A DNA stretch of 64,000 bases, taken from positions 434,001 through 498,000 of the forward strand of contig NZ_QLTT01000006.1 of assembly GCF_003269295.1 (NCBI RefSeq), in the 5' to 3' direction. The notes beneath the pieces are model-generated. The model was not told the origin of the DNA. It saw nothing but the letters and a program-made list of their open reading frames with translations, and did no database searches. Of the stretch, positions 23,895 to 31,433 are shown piece by piece. Position 1 is the stretch's first letter; every line of letters begins with the position of its first letter. The position numbers and the translations under genes are program-made. The stretch is from Lentzea atacamensis (lineage in GTDB: Bacteria; Actinomycetota; Actinomycetes; Mycobacteriales; Pseudonocardiaceae).

Positions 23895-25169
23895 ATGGAA
23901 CTCGTGCAGTGGGGCGACGAGCACTTCGAGCACTTGCTGCGCTGGGCGACCGACCCGCGGATGACCAGGTACGTCGGCGACGGGCAGCCCTGGACGCCGG
24001 AGTACGTGGCCGAACGGCACGAGCAGGCGTTGCGGCACTGGGAGGGCTACGGCTTCGGCATGCACGCCGTCGTGGAGGACGGCGAGGTCATCGGGATCGG
24101 GCAGATGCTCGAGGGCGATCTGGGAGAGATCGAGATCGGCTACTGGGTGGATCCGGGGCACTGGGGACGCGGCGTCGCCACGAGGATCGCCGAGGAGCTG
24201 CGGGACAAGGCGCTCGCCATCGCCGACCGCGTCGTCGCCGGCCACGTGGCGGAGAACACCGCGTCCGGCCGCGTGCTCGAGAAGGCCGGGCTGACCTACT
24301 TCACCAGCAAGAACATGGGCGGAAGACTTCAGCACTGCTACGCGTTGGAGCGAGGTATGAGCGACACGGGGGTTTTGCGCTACAGCGCGTTCACGAAGGA
24401 TCCGGCAGGCGGCAACCCGGCGGGCGTGGTGCTCGACGCGACCGGCCTGTCCGACGACGAGATGCTCGCCATCGCCGCGAAGGTGGGCTACTCGGAGACC
24501 GCCTTCGTGCTGCCGAGGGAAGGGCGCGAGTTCGACGTCCGGTACTTCAGCCCGAAGGCCGAGGTGCCGTTCTGCGGTCACGCCACGATCGCCACGGCCG
24601 TCGCGCTGGCGGAGCGGATCGGCGACGGCGCGCTGACGTTCCACACGCCGGCCGGTGAGATCACCATCGAGACCGCCGACGGTACGGCTTCGCTCACGAG
24701 CGTGCCCACCAGTACGTCCGAGGCGGACCCGGAGCTGGTCTCGGCCGCACTGGAAGCGTTGCGGTACAAGGAGATCGGCGATGGGCCGGTGCACGTCGGC
24801 TTCGGCGGCGCACGGCACCTGCTGATCCCGCTGAAAGACCGCGAACAGCTCGCGAACCTCGACTACGACTTCGACGCACTGCGCGACCTGTTGCTGGCGC
24901 ACGACCTCACGACCGTGCACCTGTTCTGGCGCGAGTCCGCGGACCTCGTGCACGCCCGCGACCCGTTCCCGGTCGGTGGCGTGGTGGAGGACGCGGCGAC
25001 GGGCGCTGCCGCCGCCGCGTTCGGTGGCTACCTGCGCGACCTCGAAGGGCCGCAACGGTTCGTCATCAGCCAGGGCGAGGACATGGGCAGGCCGTCACGG
25101 CTCGAGGTCGACGCCACGCGCGAAGACCGCCGCGTCACCGTGACCGGCGCGGCCGTCGTCATCCCTTGA
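23895..25169 (+). CDS. GNAT acetyltransferase-PhzF isomerase fusion
   Basis: One 424-residue frame joins two domains. Residues 1-154 are a RimJ/RimL-type GNAT (MELVQWGDEHFEHLLRWATD, then GYWVDPGHWGRGVATRIAEE and VAENTASGRVLEKAGL). Residues 155-424 are a PhzF-like epimerase/isomerase (LRYSAFTKDPAGGNPAGVVL, catalytic Glu in VGYSETAF, FCGHATIATA, VEDAATGAAAAAFGGYL). No stop codon separates them. An internal ATG at 24357 follows GCGAGGT and could start a separate PhzF protein. The PhzF family isomerises by proton shifts; substrates of both domains are unknown. It overlaps the convergent Ddn-like gene by 11 bp. Confidence 0.88.
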   Translation: MELVQWGDEHFEHLLRWATDPRMTRYVGDGQPWTPEYVAERHEQALRHWEGYGFGMHAVVEDGEVIGIGQMLEGDLGEIEIGYWVDPGHWGRGVATRIAEELRDKALAIADRVVAGHVAENTASGRVLEKAGLTYFTSKNMGGRLQHCYALERGMSDTGVLRYSAFTKDPAGGNPAGVVLDATGLSDDEMLAIAAKVGYSETAFVLPREGREFDVRYFSPKAEVPFCGHATIATAVALAERIGDGALTFHTPAGEITIETADGTASLTSVPTSTSEADPELVSAALEALRYKEIGDGPVHVGFGGARHLLIPLKDREQLANLDYDFDALRDLLLAHDLTTVHLFWRESADLVHARDPFPVGGVVEDAATGAAAAAFGGYLRDLEGPQRFVISQGEDMGRPSRLEVDATREDRRVTVTGAAVVIP

Positions 25170-25590
25170 TCGGCTCCAGTACCACAACGGGAATCTCGCG
25201 GTCCGTCTTCTTCTGGTAGTCGGCGTAGGACGGCCAGACCTCGTTCATCAGCTTCCACAGCCGGTCTCGCTCGTCGGGACCGGCTGTGCGGGCGCGCGCC
25301 TGGAACTTGTCCGCCTCGACCTGAACGTCCACCACGGGATCGGCTGCGAGGTTCAGGTACCACGACGGGTGCTGGGGCTTGCCGCCCTGCGACGCGACCA
25401 CCACGTAGTCGTCACCGGCGCGCTGGTAGATGAGCGCGGTGCGCCGCATCTCGCCGCTCTTGCGCCCCTTGGTGGTCAGCAGCAGCGTGAACACACCTGG
25501 CCGCCACTCATGACCTTCGGCGCCGCCGGTCTCGACGTACTTCTGTATGTGCTCGTTCACCCAGCCAGTGGGAGAGTCCTTCACCGCCAT
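25159..25590 (-). CDS. Ddn-like F420(deazaflavin)-dependent nitroreductase-family oxidoreductase
   Basis: A 143-residue protein from ATG 25590. It shows the split-barrel Ddn family pattern: FTLLLTTKGRKSGEMRRTAL, YVVVASQGGKPQHPSWYLNL and DRLWKLMNEVWPSYADYQKK. These enzymes use reduced F420 to reduce quinones or nitro compounds, so the organism should make F420. The substrate is unknown. It is alone on its strand between the convergent fusion gene and the divergent LysR at 25771. Confidence 0.92.
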   Translation of the reverse strand: MAVKDSPTGWVNEHIQKYVETGGAEGHEWRPGVFTLLLTTKGRKSGEMRRTALIYQRAGDDYVVVASQGGKPQHPSWYLNLAADPVVDVQVEADKFQARARTAGPDERDRLWKLMNEVWPSYADYQKKTDREIPVVVLEPIKG

Positions 25591-25770
25591 GGGTTCGACG
25601 CTACTGCCGCGGAGCGCAGGGTGCGCGGCAGCAGCGTCGAACCGAGGGGTGCGCACCCTCCCGCGCCGGACCCTGGACGCTGCCGCAAGCGCCGGGCCGG
25701 GAGATCTTCGACATCACTATGCCCCGATCGAAGGGTGGCGGCGCATTCAGAACGGGGATACAAGGTCTTT

Positions 25771-26721
25771 ATGCCCGAGCTGGAGCTCCGCCACCTCCGC
25801 GCGGTTCGCACCATCGCCGAGGAAGGCAGCGTGACCAGGGCCGCCACGCGGCTCGGACTGACCCAACCCGCTTTGTCGGCCCAGCTGCGCACGGTCGAGA
25901 GACTGGTCGGCGGCCAGCTCTTCGACCGGACGCGCAACGGTTGCATCCCAACGGACCTGGGCCGTCGTGTGCTGGGCACGGCCAGACTGGTCCTCGACGA
26001 GATGGCTCAGCTGATCAGCACCACGAGGGAGACGGACCGCTGCGGCCCGTTGTACCTGGGCTGCATCTCGATCCTGTACTTCGCGGCGCTCGTCGAGGGA
26101 CTGCGGCAGCTCAACGCCGATGTGCGGGCGGAGGTGCGGCAGTCGTCGCCGGAGATCGTGGACCTGCTGGAACAGGGCCGGGTGCACGTGGCCCTGTTCG
26201 AGTTCTTCGACGGCATGCCGTCACGCGACCTCGCGGGCATCGAGCTGCGCAAGCTCGTGAGCGAACCGGCGTTCGTCGCGGTGTCGGAGAAGGACCCGCT
26301 GGCGCGGCAGGAGGAGATCGACCTCGCCCAGCTCGCCGACCGCGACTGGGTCACGCCGCCCGCGCAGATGATGGGCAACCGGATGCAGGTGTTCCAGGCG
26401 TGCGCGGACGCCGGTTTCGCACCCAGGCTGACCCACCACACCGGCGAGTCGAACATGGCGCGCGGCCTGGTCGCGAGCGGTGCCGTGTCGTTCGCCGCGG
26501 CACCCTCGCGCACCGGTGAGGGCATCGTGATCCGCAAGCTGCGCGGCACGCCGTTGATGACGGACATCTTCGTGGCGACGCGGCGGGACTCGCCGGTGGC
26601 GGGGCGGGCGCACGAGGTGTTCGCGTGCGCCGCCGACGCCTACCGGTCGGTGCTGGACCGCAATCCCGAGTACCGCAAGTGGTGGGACGCGCACCCGGAG
26701 GCGCACCCCGAGTTCACCTAG
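25771..26721 (+). CDS. LysR-family transcriptional regulator
   Basis: A 316-residue protein from ATG 25771; the upstream open frame is antisense to the Ddn-like gene. The N-terminal winged helix reads MPELELRHLRAVRTIAEEGS, then ATRLGLTQPALSAQLRTVER. The effector domain from about 90 has GCISILYFAALVEGLRQL. An unusual C-terminal tail (RNPEYRKWWDAHPEAHPEFT) is rich in His, Trp and Pro. It lies 180 bp from the Ddn-like gene, a plausible target. Its TAG stop shares a CTAG with the convergent NmrA-like gene. Confidence 0.92.
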   Translation: MPELELRHLRAVRTIAEEGSVTRAATRLGLTQPALSAQLRTVERLVGGQLFDRTRNGCIPTDLGRRVLGTARLVLDEMAQLISTTRETDRCGPLYLGCISILYFAALVEGLRQLNADVRAEVRQSSPEIVDLLEQGRVHVALFEFFDGMPSRDLAGIELRKLVSEPAFVAVSEKDPLARQEEIDLAQLADRDWVTPPAQMMGNRMQVFQACADAGFAPRLTHHTGESNMARGLVASGAVSFAAAPSRTGEGIVIRKLRGTPLMTDIFVATRRDSPVAGRAHEVFACAADAYRSVLDRNPEYRKWWDAHPEAHPEFT

Positions 26722-27476
26722 ACGGCGATGGGGCGCGAAGGCCGCCCGATCAGCTTCTCCAGGTCAGGGCGGACCTCGGCGAGCACACCCTCGCGGATCG
26801 CCGCGAAGAAGTCGACCACGAACGGGGGCATGCCGGCCGCGATCAGGTCCTCGTCGCTCACGTCGCGGAACTTCTCGCCGGCGACCTCGGGGAACGACCA
26901 GCTCGTGGAGCCGGTGAGCTCGTAGACGGCGTTCTCGTGGCCGTCCGTGGTCAGTGCGACGGCGGCGGCCAGCGCGAGGTCGTCACGCGGGGCGCTCGCG
27001 ACGCGGCCGTCCTTGGTCGAGGTGGCGACGACGTCCTGGGCCAGCGTGTCCAGGTAGTTCTCGTGGTACATGCCGTTGCGCAGGAACGTGAAGGTCAGGC
27101 CGGTCGCGCGGATCGCTTCCTCGGCGGCCTTGTGCACCTCGGCGACGCTCAGCGTGGACGTGTCCGCGTCGGTCACGCTGGTGTAGAAGACGTGGCCCAC
27201 GCCGTGCTCCTTCGCCTTGGCGATGGCGTTGGCGTGCTGCTGGATGCGGACGGCGGAGTCGTGCGCGTCCGCGGACACGATCAGCAGCTTGTCGACGCCG
27301 CGGAAGTCGAGGGTCTCGGGCCGGTCGAAGTCGCCCTGACGCACCTCGACGCCTTCGAGGGTGAACTTCTCCGGGCTCCGCACGGACACGATGACCTGCT
27401 CGTCCGTGCGGTCGAGGACGTAGCGGACGACTGCGCCGCCGAACTGGCCGGTTGCTCCGGTGATGAGGATCGTCAT
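26718..27476 (-). CDS. NmrA-like NAD(P)H-binding atypical SDR (QOR2-type)
   Basis: A 252-residue protein from ATG 27476. The dinucleotide-binding motif ITGATGQFGGAVV lies at residues 4-16, followed by VDKLLIVSADAHDSAVRIQQ and FYTSVTDADTS. FLRNGMYHENYL near 140 is typical of quinone-reductase-2-like and NmrA-like members. It probably reduces quinones or senses NADPH. The gene is divergent from an HxlR regulator across a 75-bp gap with two strong palindromes, a common arrangement for redox- or aldehyde-induced pairs. Confidence 0.92.
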   Translation of the reverse strand: MTILITGATGQFGGAVVRYVLDRTDEQVIVSVRSPEKFTLEGVEVRQGDFDRPETLDFRGVDKLLIVSADAHDSAVRIQQHANAIAKAKEHGVGHVFYTSVTDADTSTLSVAEVHKAAEEAIRATGLTFTFLRNGMYHENYLDTLAQDVVATSTKDGRVASAPRDDLALAAAVALTTDGHENAVYELTGSTSWSFPEVAGEKFRDVSDEDLIAAGMPPFVVDFFAAIREGVLAEVRPDLEKLIGRPSRPIAV

Positions 27477-27490
27477 GGCGTCAAAGCTAT

Positions 27491-27504
27491 GGTTAGCGCT
27501 AACC
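27491..27504 (-). promoter_or_regulatory. Perfect 14-bp palindrome GGTTAGCGCTAACC
   Basis: It sits 15 bp before the NmrA-like start, in the promoter of that gene. Its half-site GTTAGC recurs in the imperfect repeat at 51377-51392. It is a candidate operator or promoter element. Confidence 0.55.
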
Positions 27505-27508
27505 TCTG

Positions 27509-27539
27509 GTAAGTACCCACTTTGAAGTTGGGTACTTAC
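27509..27539 (+). promoter_or_regulatory. HxlR-type operator GTAAGTACCCA-N9-TGGGTACTTAC
   Basis: Perfect 11-bp inverted repeats at 27509-27519 and 27529-27539, centred between the NmrA-like and HxlR starts. HxlR regulators bind spaced GTAC-containing inverted repeats in the gap with their target, so this is the probable HxlR operator controlling both genes. Confidence 0.75.
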
Positions 27540-27551
27540 GTGGAGGTGAGC

Positions 27552-27896
27552 ATGCAGGTCACGATATGTCCGGAGCGGGCGATCATGGAGCACGTCACAA
27601 GCCGATGGGGCGTGCTGGTGCTCCAGGCACTGTCCGACGGCAGCTCGTGGCGGTTCAGCGACCTGCGCCGCAAGCTCGAGGTCGTGAGCGAGAAGATGCT
27701 CACCCAGACGTTGCGGACGCTGGAGCGCGACGGCTTCGTGCACCGCGAGGTGAAGCCGGTCATCCCGCCGCACGTCGAGTACACCCTGACGCCACTCGGA
27801 AAGGGCGCGGCAGGGCACCTCGTGGCGCTGTCGTCGTGGATCGAGGCGAACTACCCGGAGGTCGCCCAGGCACAGAACCGCTACGACGAAGCCTGA
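27552..27896 (+). CDS. HxlR-family transcriptional regulator
   Basis: A 114-residue winged-helix protein. ATG 27552 (MQVTICPERAIMEHVTSRWG) is preferred because GGAGGT lies just upstream and because TTG 27522 would place the operator inside the coding region. It has the family pattern CPERAI with a sensor-type Cys near residue 6, WGVLVLQALSDGSSWRFSDL, MLTQTLRTLERDGFVHREV and YTLTPLGKGAAGHL. It probably represses the divergent NmrA-like gene and itself, with Cys modification as a possible signal. Confidence 0.92.
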   Translation: MQVTICPERAIMEHVTSRWGVLVLQALSDGSSWRFSDLRRKLEVVSEKMLTQTLRTLERDGFVHREVKPVIPPHVEYTLTPLGKGAAGHLVALSSWIEANYPEVAQAQNRYDEA

Positions 27897-28047
27897 GACT
27901 CGCCGGAGTGTCGAAGGATAGACATCGGGCCAGTCACTCGAATGCGCAGTGAAGGTTCTCACTAAACACCCACAAAGCCGAGTGAAACATCGGATGGGTC
28001 ACGATTAGGGGGCGCAATCTGGCCCCTCCCGCTGGCACAATGGACCA

Positions 28048-29109
28048 ATGGCCCAACCGTTCACCGACGAAAGCCATCCGGCGGAGCCCTATCCGGGGAC
28101 TCGTCCAGACCACTGTTTCGTCCACGTCGACGAAACAGGCTGGCCAGTGCGACCAGACCTCACGATGGAGTCGGGATGGCGGGTAGAGCCGGAGAACATC
28201 GACCTAGACCAATGGCTCGCAAACCACGGTGAGCCCCCGTTGGCTGCCCGGATGCCGGTGCTCGGCTACGGCTCGAACGCCAACCCCAGCAAGGTCACCT
28301 GGCTCCGCGAGGAGCTCGGTCTCGAAGGCCCCGCGGTCGTGCTTCGCGCACGGTGCGAGGGCCTTTCTGCCGTCTGGGCCGCGGGCATGCGCGCGCGTGA
28401 CGGCCAGCGCCCGGCAACGCTCGCGGCCGAACCCGGCCACGTCGAGGAGCACTCGGTCTGGTTCGCCACGCCCGAACAACTCCGCGTGCTGGACCGCTGT
28501 GAGGGCCGCGGACTGCGCTATCGCCTCGTACGCCTGCACACGGGCCGCGTGGTGCTGTACAACGGCGGTGTCATCGACTCGGTCCTGGCGTACACGGCAG
28601 GCTCCAAGAAGCGGATGCCCGTGCTCGTGAACGGCCGTATGGTCCGGTGTGAGGACGTGTCGCAGCGACATGCCCGTGTGCTGGGCGGGGTGCCGGCGAT
28701 GACCGACGGACTGGACGTGACCGAGGTGCACGGCGTTCCGTCCGCCGACGACTGGCCGGAGCTGCTGTTCGTCTACGGCACGCTCCAGCCGGGCGCAAGC
28801 GCTTGGGATCTGATGGAGCCGCACGTCGTGGAGTCGGAGGAGACCCACCTGCCCGGCACGTTGTTCGACACGGGCCTCGGCTACCCGGCACTGCGTCCAG
28901 GCGCCGGCCTCGGCGTGCCCGGTTTCGTGCTGCGGCTGCGCTCACCCGAGGACGCGCTGCCGCTGCTCGACGAGTACGAGGGCGACGACTACCGGCGCGT
29001 GCGGGTCGTGCTGCCCGACGGGCGAATCGCCTGGACGTACCTGTGGACGGCGGCCGTGAAGGGCATGCCGGAGCTGCCCGACGGATGGGCCGTCCACCAG
29101 ATCCGGTGA
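28048..29109 (+). CDS. Tandem gamma-glutamylcyclotransferase-fold protein
   Basis: A 353-residue protein with two GGCT/AIG2-like units. The N-terminal unit (about 70-220) has VLGYGSNANPSKVTW. The C-terminal unit (about 235-350) has LLFVYGTLQPGASAWDLMEP and LLDEYEGDDYRRVRV, which carries the conserved Glu of active AIG2-type enzymes. The first unit has the substrate-loop YGSN but no clear equivalent Glu. GGCT enzymes release 5-oxoproline from gamma-glutamyl amines. The ATG at 28048 has no clear ribosome-binding site, so it may be leaderless or weakly translated. Confidence 0.82.
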   Translation: MAQPFTDESHPAEPYPGTRPDHCFVHVDETGWPVRPDLTMESGWRVEPENIDLDQWLANHGEPPLAARMPVLGYGSNANPSKVTWLREELGLEGPAVVLRARCEGLSAVWAAGMRARDGQRPATLAAEPGHVEEHSVWFATPEQLRVLDRCEGRGLRYRLVRLHTGRVVLYNGGVIDSVLAYTAGSKKRMPVLVNGRMVRCEDVSQRHARVLGGVPAMTDGLDVTEVHGVPSADDWPELLFVYGTLQPGASAWDLMEPHVVESEETHLPGTLFDTGLGYPALRPGAGLGVPGFVLRLRSPEDALPLLDEYEGDDYRRVRVVLPDGRIAWTYLWTAAVKGMPELPDGWAVHQIR

Positions 29110-29174
29110 ATTTCCGGCAGGTTGTGTGGGTGACTTGGTGAGTGGGCACATCCTCACTGGTAGGAGGTGCATCC

Positions 29175-29765
29175 ATGACTCGACGGTTGATCGCTTGCGG
29201 ACTGCTGGTGCTCGCTTCCGTGACGGCCTGCGGGGACAGAACCGCGGACACCGGGTCTGCCACGCTGCCGATGTCGACTCCGTCGTCGCCCTCCGCTTCA
29301 CCCGCGGAGGCCGCCGACGAGTCCGCGGCTCCCGCGGCTCCCGCGGTCAAGCGTTGCGACGCGTCCGTCCTCAAAGGCGCGGTCGAGCCGACCGATGCCG
29401 GTGCCGGCAACAGGTACGCCAAGTTCGTGGTGACGAACTCCAGCACCGCACCGTGCACGCTGAACGGCTACAGCGGCTTCCAGCTGCAGACCGCCGGCGG
29501 CGCCGCGGTGCCGACCAAGCTGGAGCGCAAGGCCGATCCCGGCCCGAAGGCGATCTCGCTCGCGCCGGGCGCCAAGGCGGTCGCGAACCTGCACTGGTCC
29601 ATCGTCCCGGCCGGCGACGAGCCCGTGGACAAGCCGTGCGAGCCGGAGGCCACGCAGGTCGCGGCGATCCCGCCGGACGAGACGGCACCGCTGTCCGTGC
29701 CGTGGACCTACGGCCCGGTGTGCTCCGGTGGCCGGATCGAGATCAGCGCGTTCTACGCTGCGTAA
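29175..29765 (+). CDS. DUF4232 domain lipoprotein
   Basis: A 196-residue secreted protein from ATG 29175 with a GGAGGT site 8 bp upstream. The signal peptide ends in a lipobox (LVLASVTAC, Cys at about residue 19), followed by a Ser/Pro/Ala-rich linker to about 57. A DUF4232 beta-domain follows (RYAKFVVTNSSTAPCTLNGY, then GFQLQTAGGAAVP). Four later Cys residues could form disulfides. The function is unknown; these proteins are abundant surface lipoproteins in actinobacteria. The next gene begins immediately after the stop. Confidence 0.9.
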   Translation: MTRRLIACGLLVLASVTACGDRTADTGSATLPMSTPSSPSASPAEAADESAAPAAPAVKRCDASVLKGAVEPTDAGAGNRYAKFVVTNSSTAPCTLNGYSGFQLQTAGGAAVPTKLERKADPGPKAISLAPGAKAVANLHWSIVPAGDEPVDKPCEPEATQVAAIPPDETAPLSVPWTYGPVCSGGRIEISAFYAA

Positions 29766-30242
29766 ATGGACGTACCAGGATGGCTCGCCGTGTTGCCGCA
29801 CGGCGAGCGCATCGCCTCTTCGCTGCGCTCCGCCGGGGTTGCGGTCGCGGTGACCGAGGACGTCGAGGCCGCGGTGAAGGCCGCCGACCGACCGGTCGTC
29901 CTCATTGGACACTTCACCGGCGCACCCGCCGCGGTCCGTTACGCGCAAACGCATTCAGGGCTCGCCGCACTGGTGCTGGTATCACCGGTGCTGGGCATGT
30001 GGGACGGCGCGTCCGACGAGCTGGCCGACCTGATGGACGAGGTCAACTTCGGGCCGGCGCTGGGCGAGCTGCCGACGTTGTGGTTGCACGGGTCGGATGA
30101 CGAGATCGTGCCGATCTCGGACACGCGCGCGGGAACGGACAGGATTCGCGGGACCGCCTTCGAGGAGCACATCGTCGACGGGCTGCTGACCGACGCCGAG
30201 GCCGTCATGCGGGTGCTGGAATTCGCGCGCCGTGTCGTCTGA
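29766..30242 (+). CDS. Small alpha/beta-hydrolase-like protein lacking the nucleophile serine
   Basis: A 158-residue protein whose ATG directly follows the preceding stop. It resembles a minimal alpha/beta hydrolase: VVLIGHFTGAPAAVRYAQ is the nucleophile elbow and LWLHGSDDEIVPISDTR the acid-bearing loop. The nucleophile position of GxSxG is Phe (GHFTG), and a clear catalytic His is hard to place, so ordinary hydrolase chemistry is doubtful. It could be a binding protein. It overlaps the next gene by 11 bp. Confidence 0.65.
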   Translation: MDVPGWLAVLPHGERIASSLRSAGVAVAVTEDVEAAVKAADRPVVLIGHFTGAPAAVRYAQTHSGLAALVLVSPVLGMWDGASDELADLMDEVNFGPALGELPTLWLHGSDDEIVPISDTRAGTDRIRGTAFEEHIVDGLLTDAEAVMRVLEFARRVV

Positions 30243-30681
30243 CACCATTTTGGGCGTGGAAGACCTCGTGCTGCTGATCACCGTGGTGGTCGAGGCGGCG
30301 GACGAGCAACAGGCGCGTGCCGCGTGCGACGCGCTCATCAACCGTGCTGACGCGCGGGTCGTGGACGCCCGTGACTGCTCGGACGAGGAGCCGGGGTGCT
30401 GGGCCGTCATCATCACCGAGCCGAGCTCGGAGAAGGCCACGCACAACGTCTCCGCGGCCCTGGCGCGGGCGGTTCGCACCTTCGTGCGGGGGCTGGGTGA
30501 CGGTTTCCCGACCCCGCGGGTGGCGTGCGAGCCGCCGACGGCGTGGACGGTGCTGGACGACCCCGAGCTGATCAACGGGCTGGTGCCGGGAGCCGAGCGC
30601 GTCCTGGTCGAGGCGTGGGCAGGAGATGACCCGTTCGGTGCAGGTACTCCGCGTGACAACTCACCCGCAAGGCCGTCTTGA
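30232..30681 (+). CDS. Hypothetical protein
   Basis: A 149-residue protein from GTG 30232, overlapping the upstream gene by 11 bp, so probably translated with it. It starts with a beta strand (EDLVLLITVVVEAADEQQAR) and contains CDALINRADARVVDARDCSD, CWAVIITEPSSEKATHNVS and a C-terminal tail of low complexity. The alternating strand/helix pattern suggests a compact alpha/beta (ferredoxin-like) domain. I recognise no family and assign no function. Confidence 0.65.
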   Translation: MSSDTILGVEDLVLLITVVVEAADEQQARAACDALINRADARVVDARDCSDEEPGCWAVIITEPSSEKATHNVSAALARAVRTFVRGLGDGFPTPRVACEPPTAWTVLDDPELINGLVPGAERVLVEAWAGDDPFGAGTPRDNSPARPS

Positions 30682-30921
30682 TTCACCCGGCCGGTCGGTA
30701 GGTCTTCACAACGGGGTGTAGGCGGCATTGTGAGGGTTACTACACGCTCAGTCGAGGGGCCAGCGCCGCGCCTAACTGATCATTAAATCAAGGCCCGTTC
30801 GAGTGGATTCAGGCATCCACCCAGTTAGCCGATCTTCGGTCTCAACTGTGAAAATCTGGGCACAATCTCTACTGAGGGTGGTTGTACGACCGCCCTGTTC
30901 CGGGAGGGTTCGGGAGTCGAC

Positions 30922-31182
30922 ATGGCCAGCATCGAAGAGGTCCGTGCCGCAATTGCCCAGGCGATCGACAAGGCGAGCCAAAGCCAGTCGGCCCTCCAAC
31001 AGGCGGCTGAGCTCGCCGAGGACGCGCAGCAGCTGCTGACATCGGTCACGCAGGGCTCCGTGCAGGCGGACGTCGAGACGACGAACGCCCAGTTCGCCCA
31101 GGTCGTGTCCGGCGTGAGCGAGCTGCAGAACTACCTCGGCGCGGGCATTTCCGGGGCCGAGGGCATCAACAGCAGGCTTTGA
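30922..31182 (+). CDS. Small helical protein 1 of the FtsK-like operon
   Basis: An 86-residue protein from ATG 30922, with a GGGAGGG site upstream. It is almost entirely Ala/Gln/Glu-rich amphipathic helix (MASIEEVRAAIAQAIDKASQ, then ALQQAAELAEDAQQLL), with a C-terminal LGAGISGAEGINSRL. Size and helicity recall WXG100 proteins but no WxG motif is present. It shares the MASI(E/A)(E/D)VRAA opening with the next gene, suggesting a duplicated pair that could form a heterodimer. It is the first gene of a coupled operon with an FtsK-type ATPase; there may be a promoter in 30682-30921. Confidence 0.78.
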   Translation: MASIEEVRAAIAQAIDKASQSQSALQQAAELAEDAQQLLTSVTQGSVQADVETTNAQFAQVVSGVSELQNYLGAGISGAEGINSRL

Positions 31183-31433
31183 TGGCATCCATCGCCGACG
31201 TTCGCGCCGCGCTCGAGCAGGCGAGCGAGATCCTGCGTGAGGCGTACCGGAGTGTCCGCAGCGCGCAGGAGGGCCTCGACGAGGCGGTCGCGATCCTCGC
31301 CGAGTCGAGCGAGAACCACCACGAGTCGCTGCTTCCACCGGAGTTCGTGCGCGCGAAGGAAAGATTCCCCGATCAGCTGGAACTGATGGTGGGAACCCTA
31401 GAGCGCATCCAACGACTCACCGTGGAGCTGTGA
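31182..31433 (+). CDS. Small helical protein 2 of the FtsK-like operon
   Basis: An 83-residue protein whose ATG overlaps the previous stop by one base (TGATG). It opens MASIADVRAALEQASEILRE and is predicted helical up to about residue 50, then has a distinct tail (LLPPEFVRAKERFPDQLELM). The shared start with the upstream protein suggests a paralogous pair. Its own stop overlaps the FtsK-like start (TGATG again). Function is unknown; by analogy with WXG-type pairs it could be a partner or substrate of the ATPase. Confidence 0.75.
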   Translation: MASIADVRAALEQASEILREAYRSVRSAQEGLDEAVAILAESSENHHESLLPPEFVRAKERFPDQLELMVGTLERIQRLTVEL

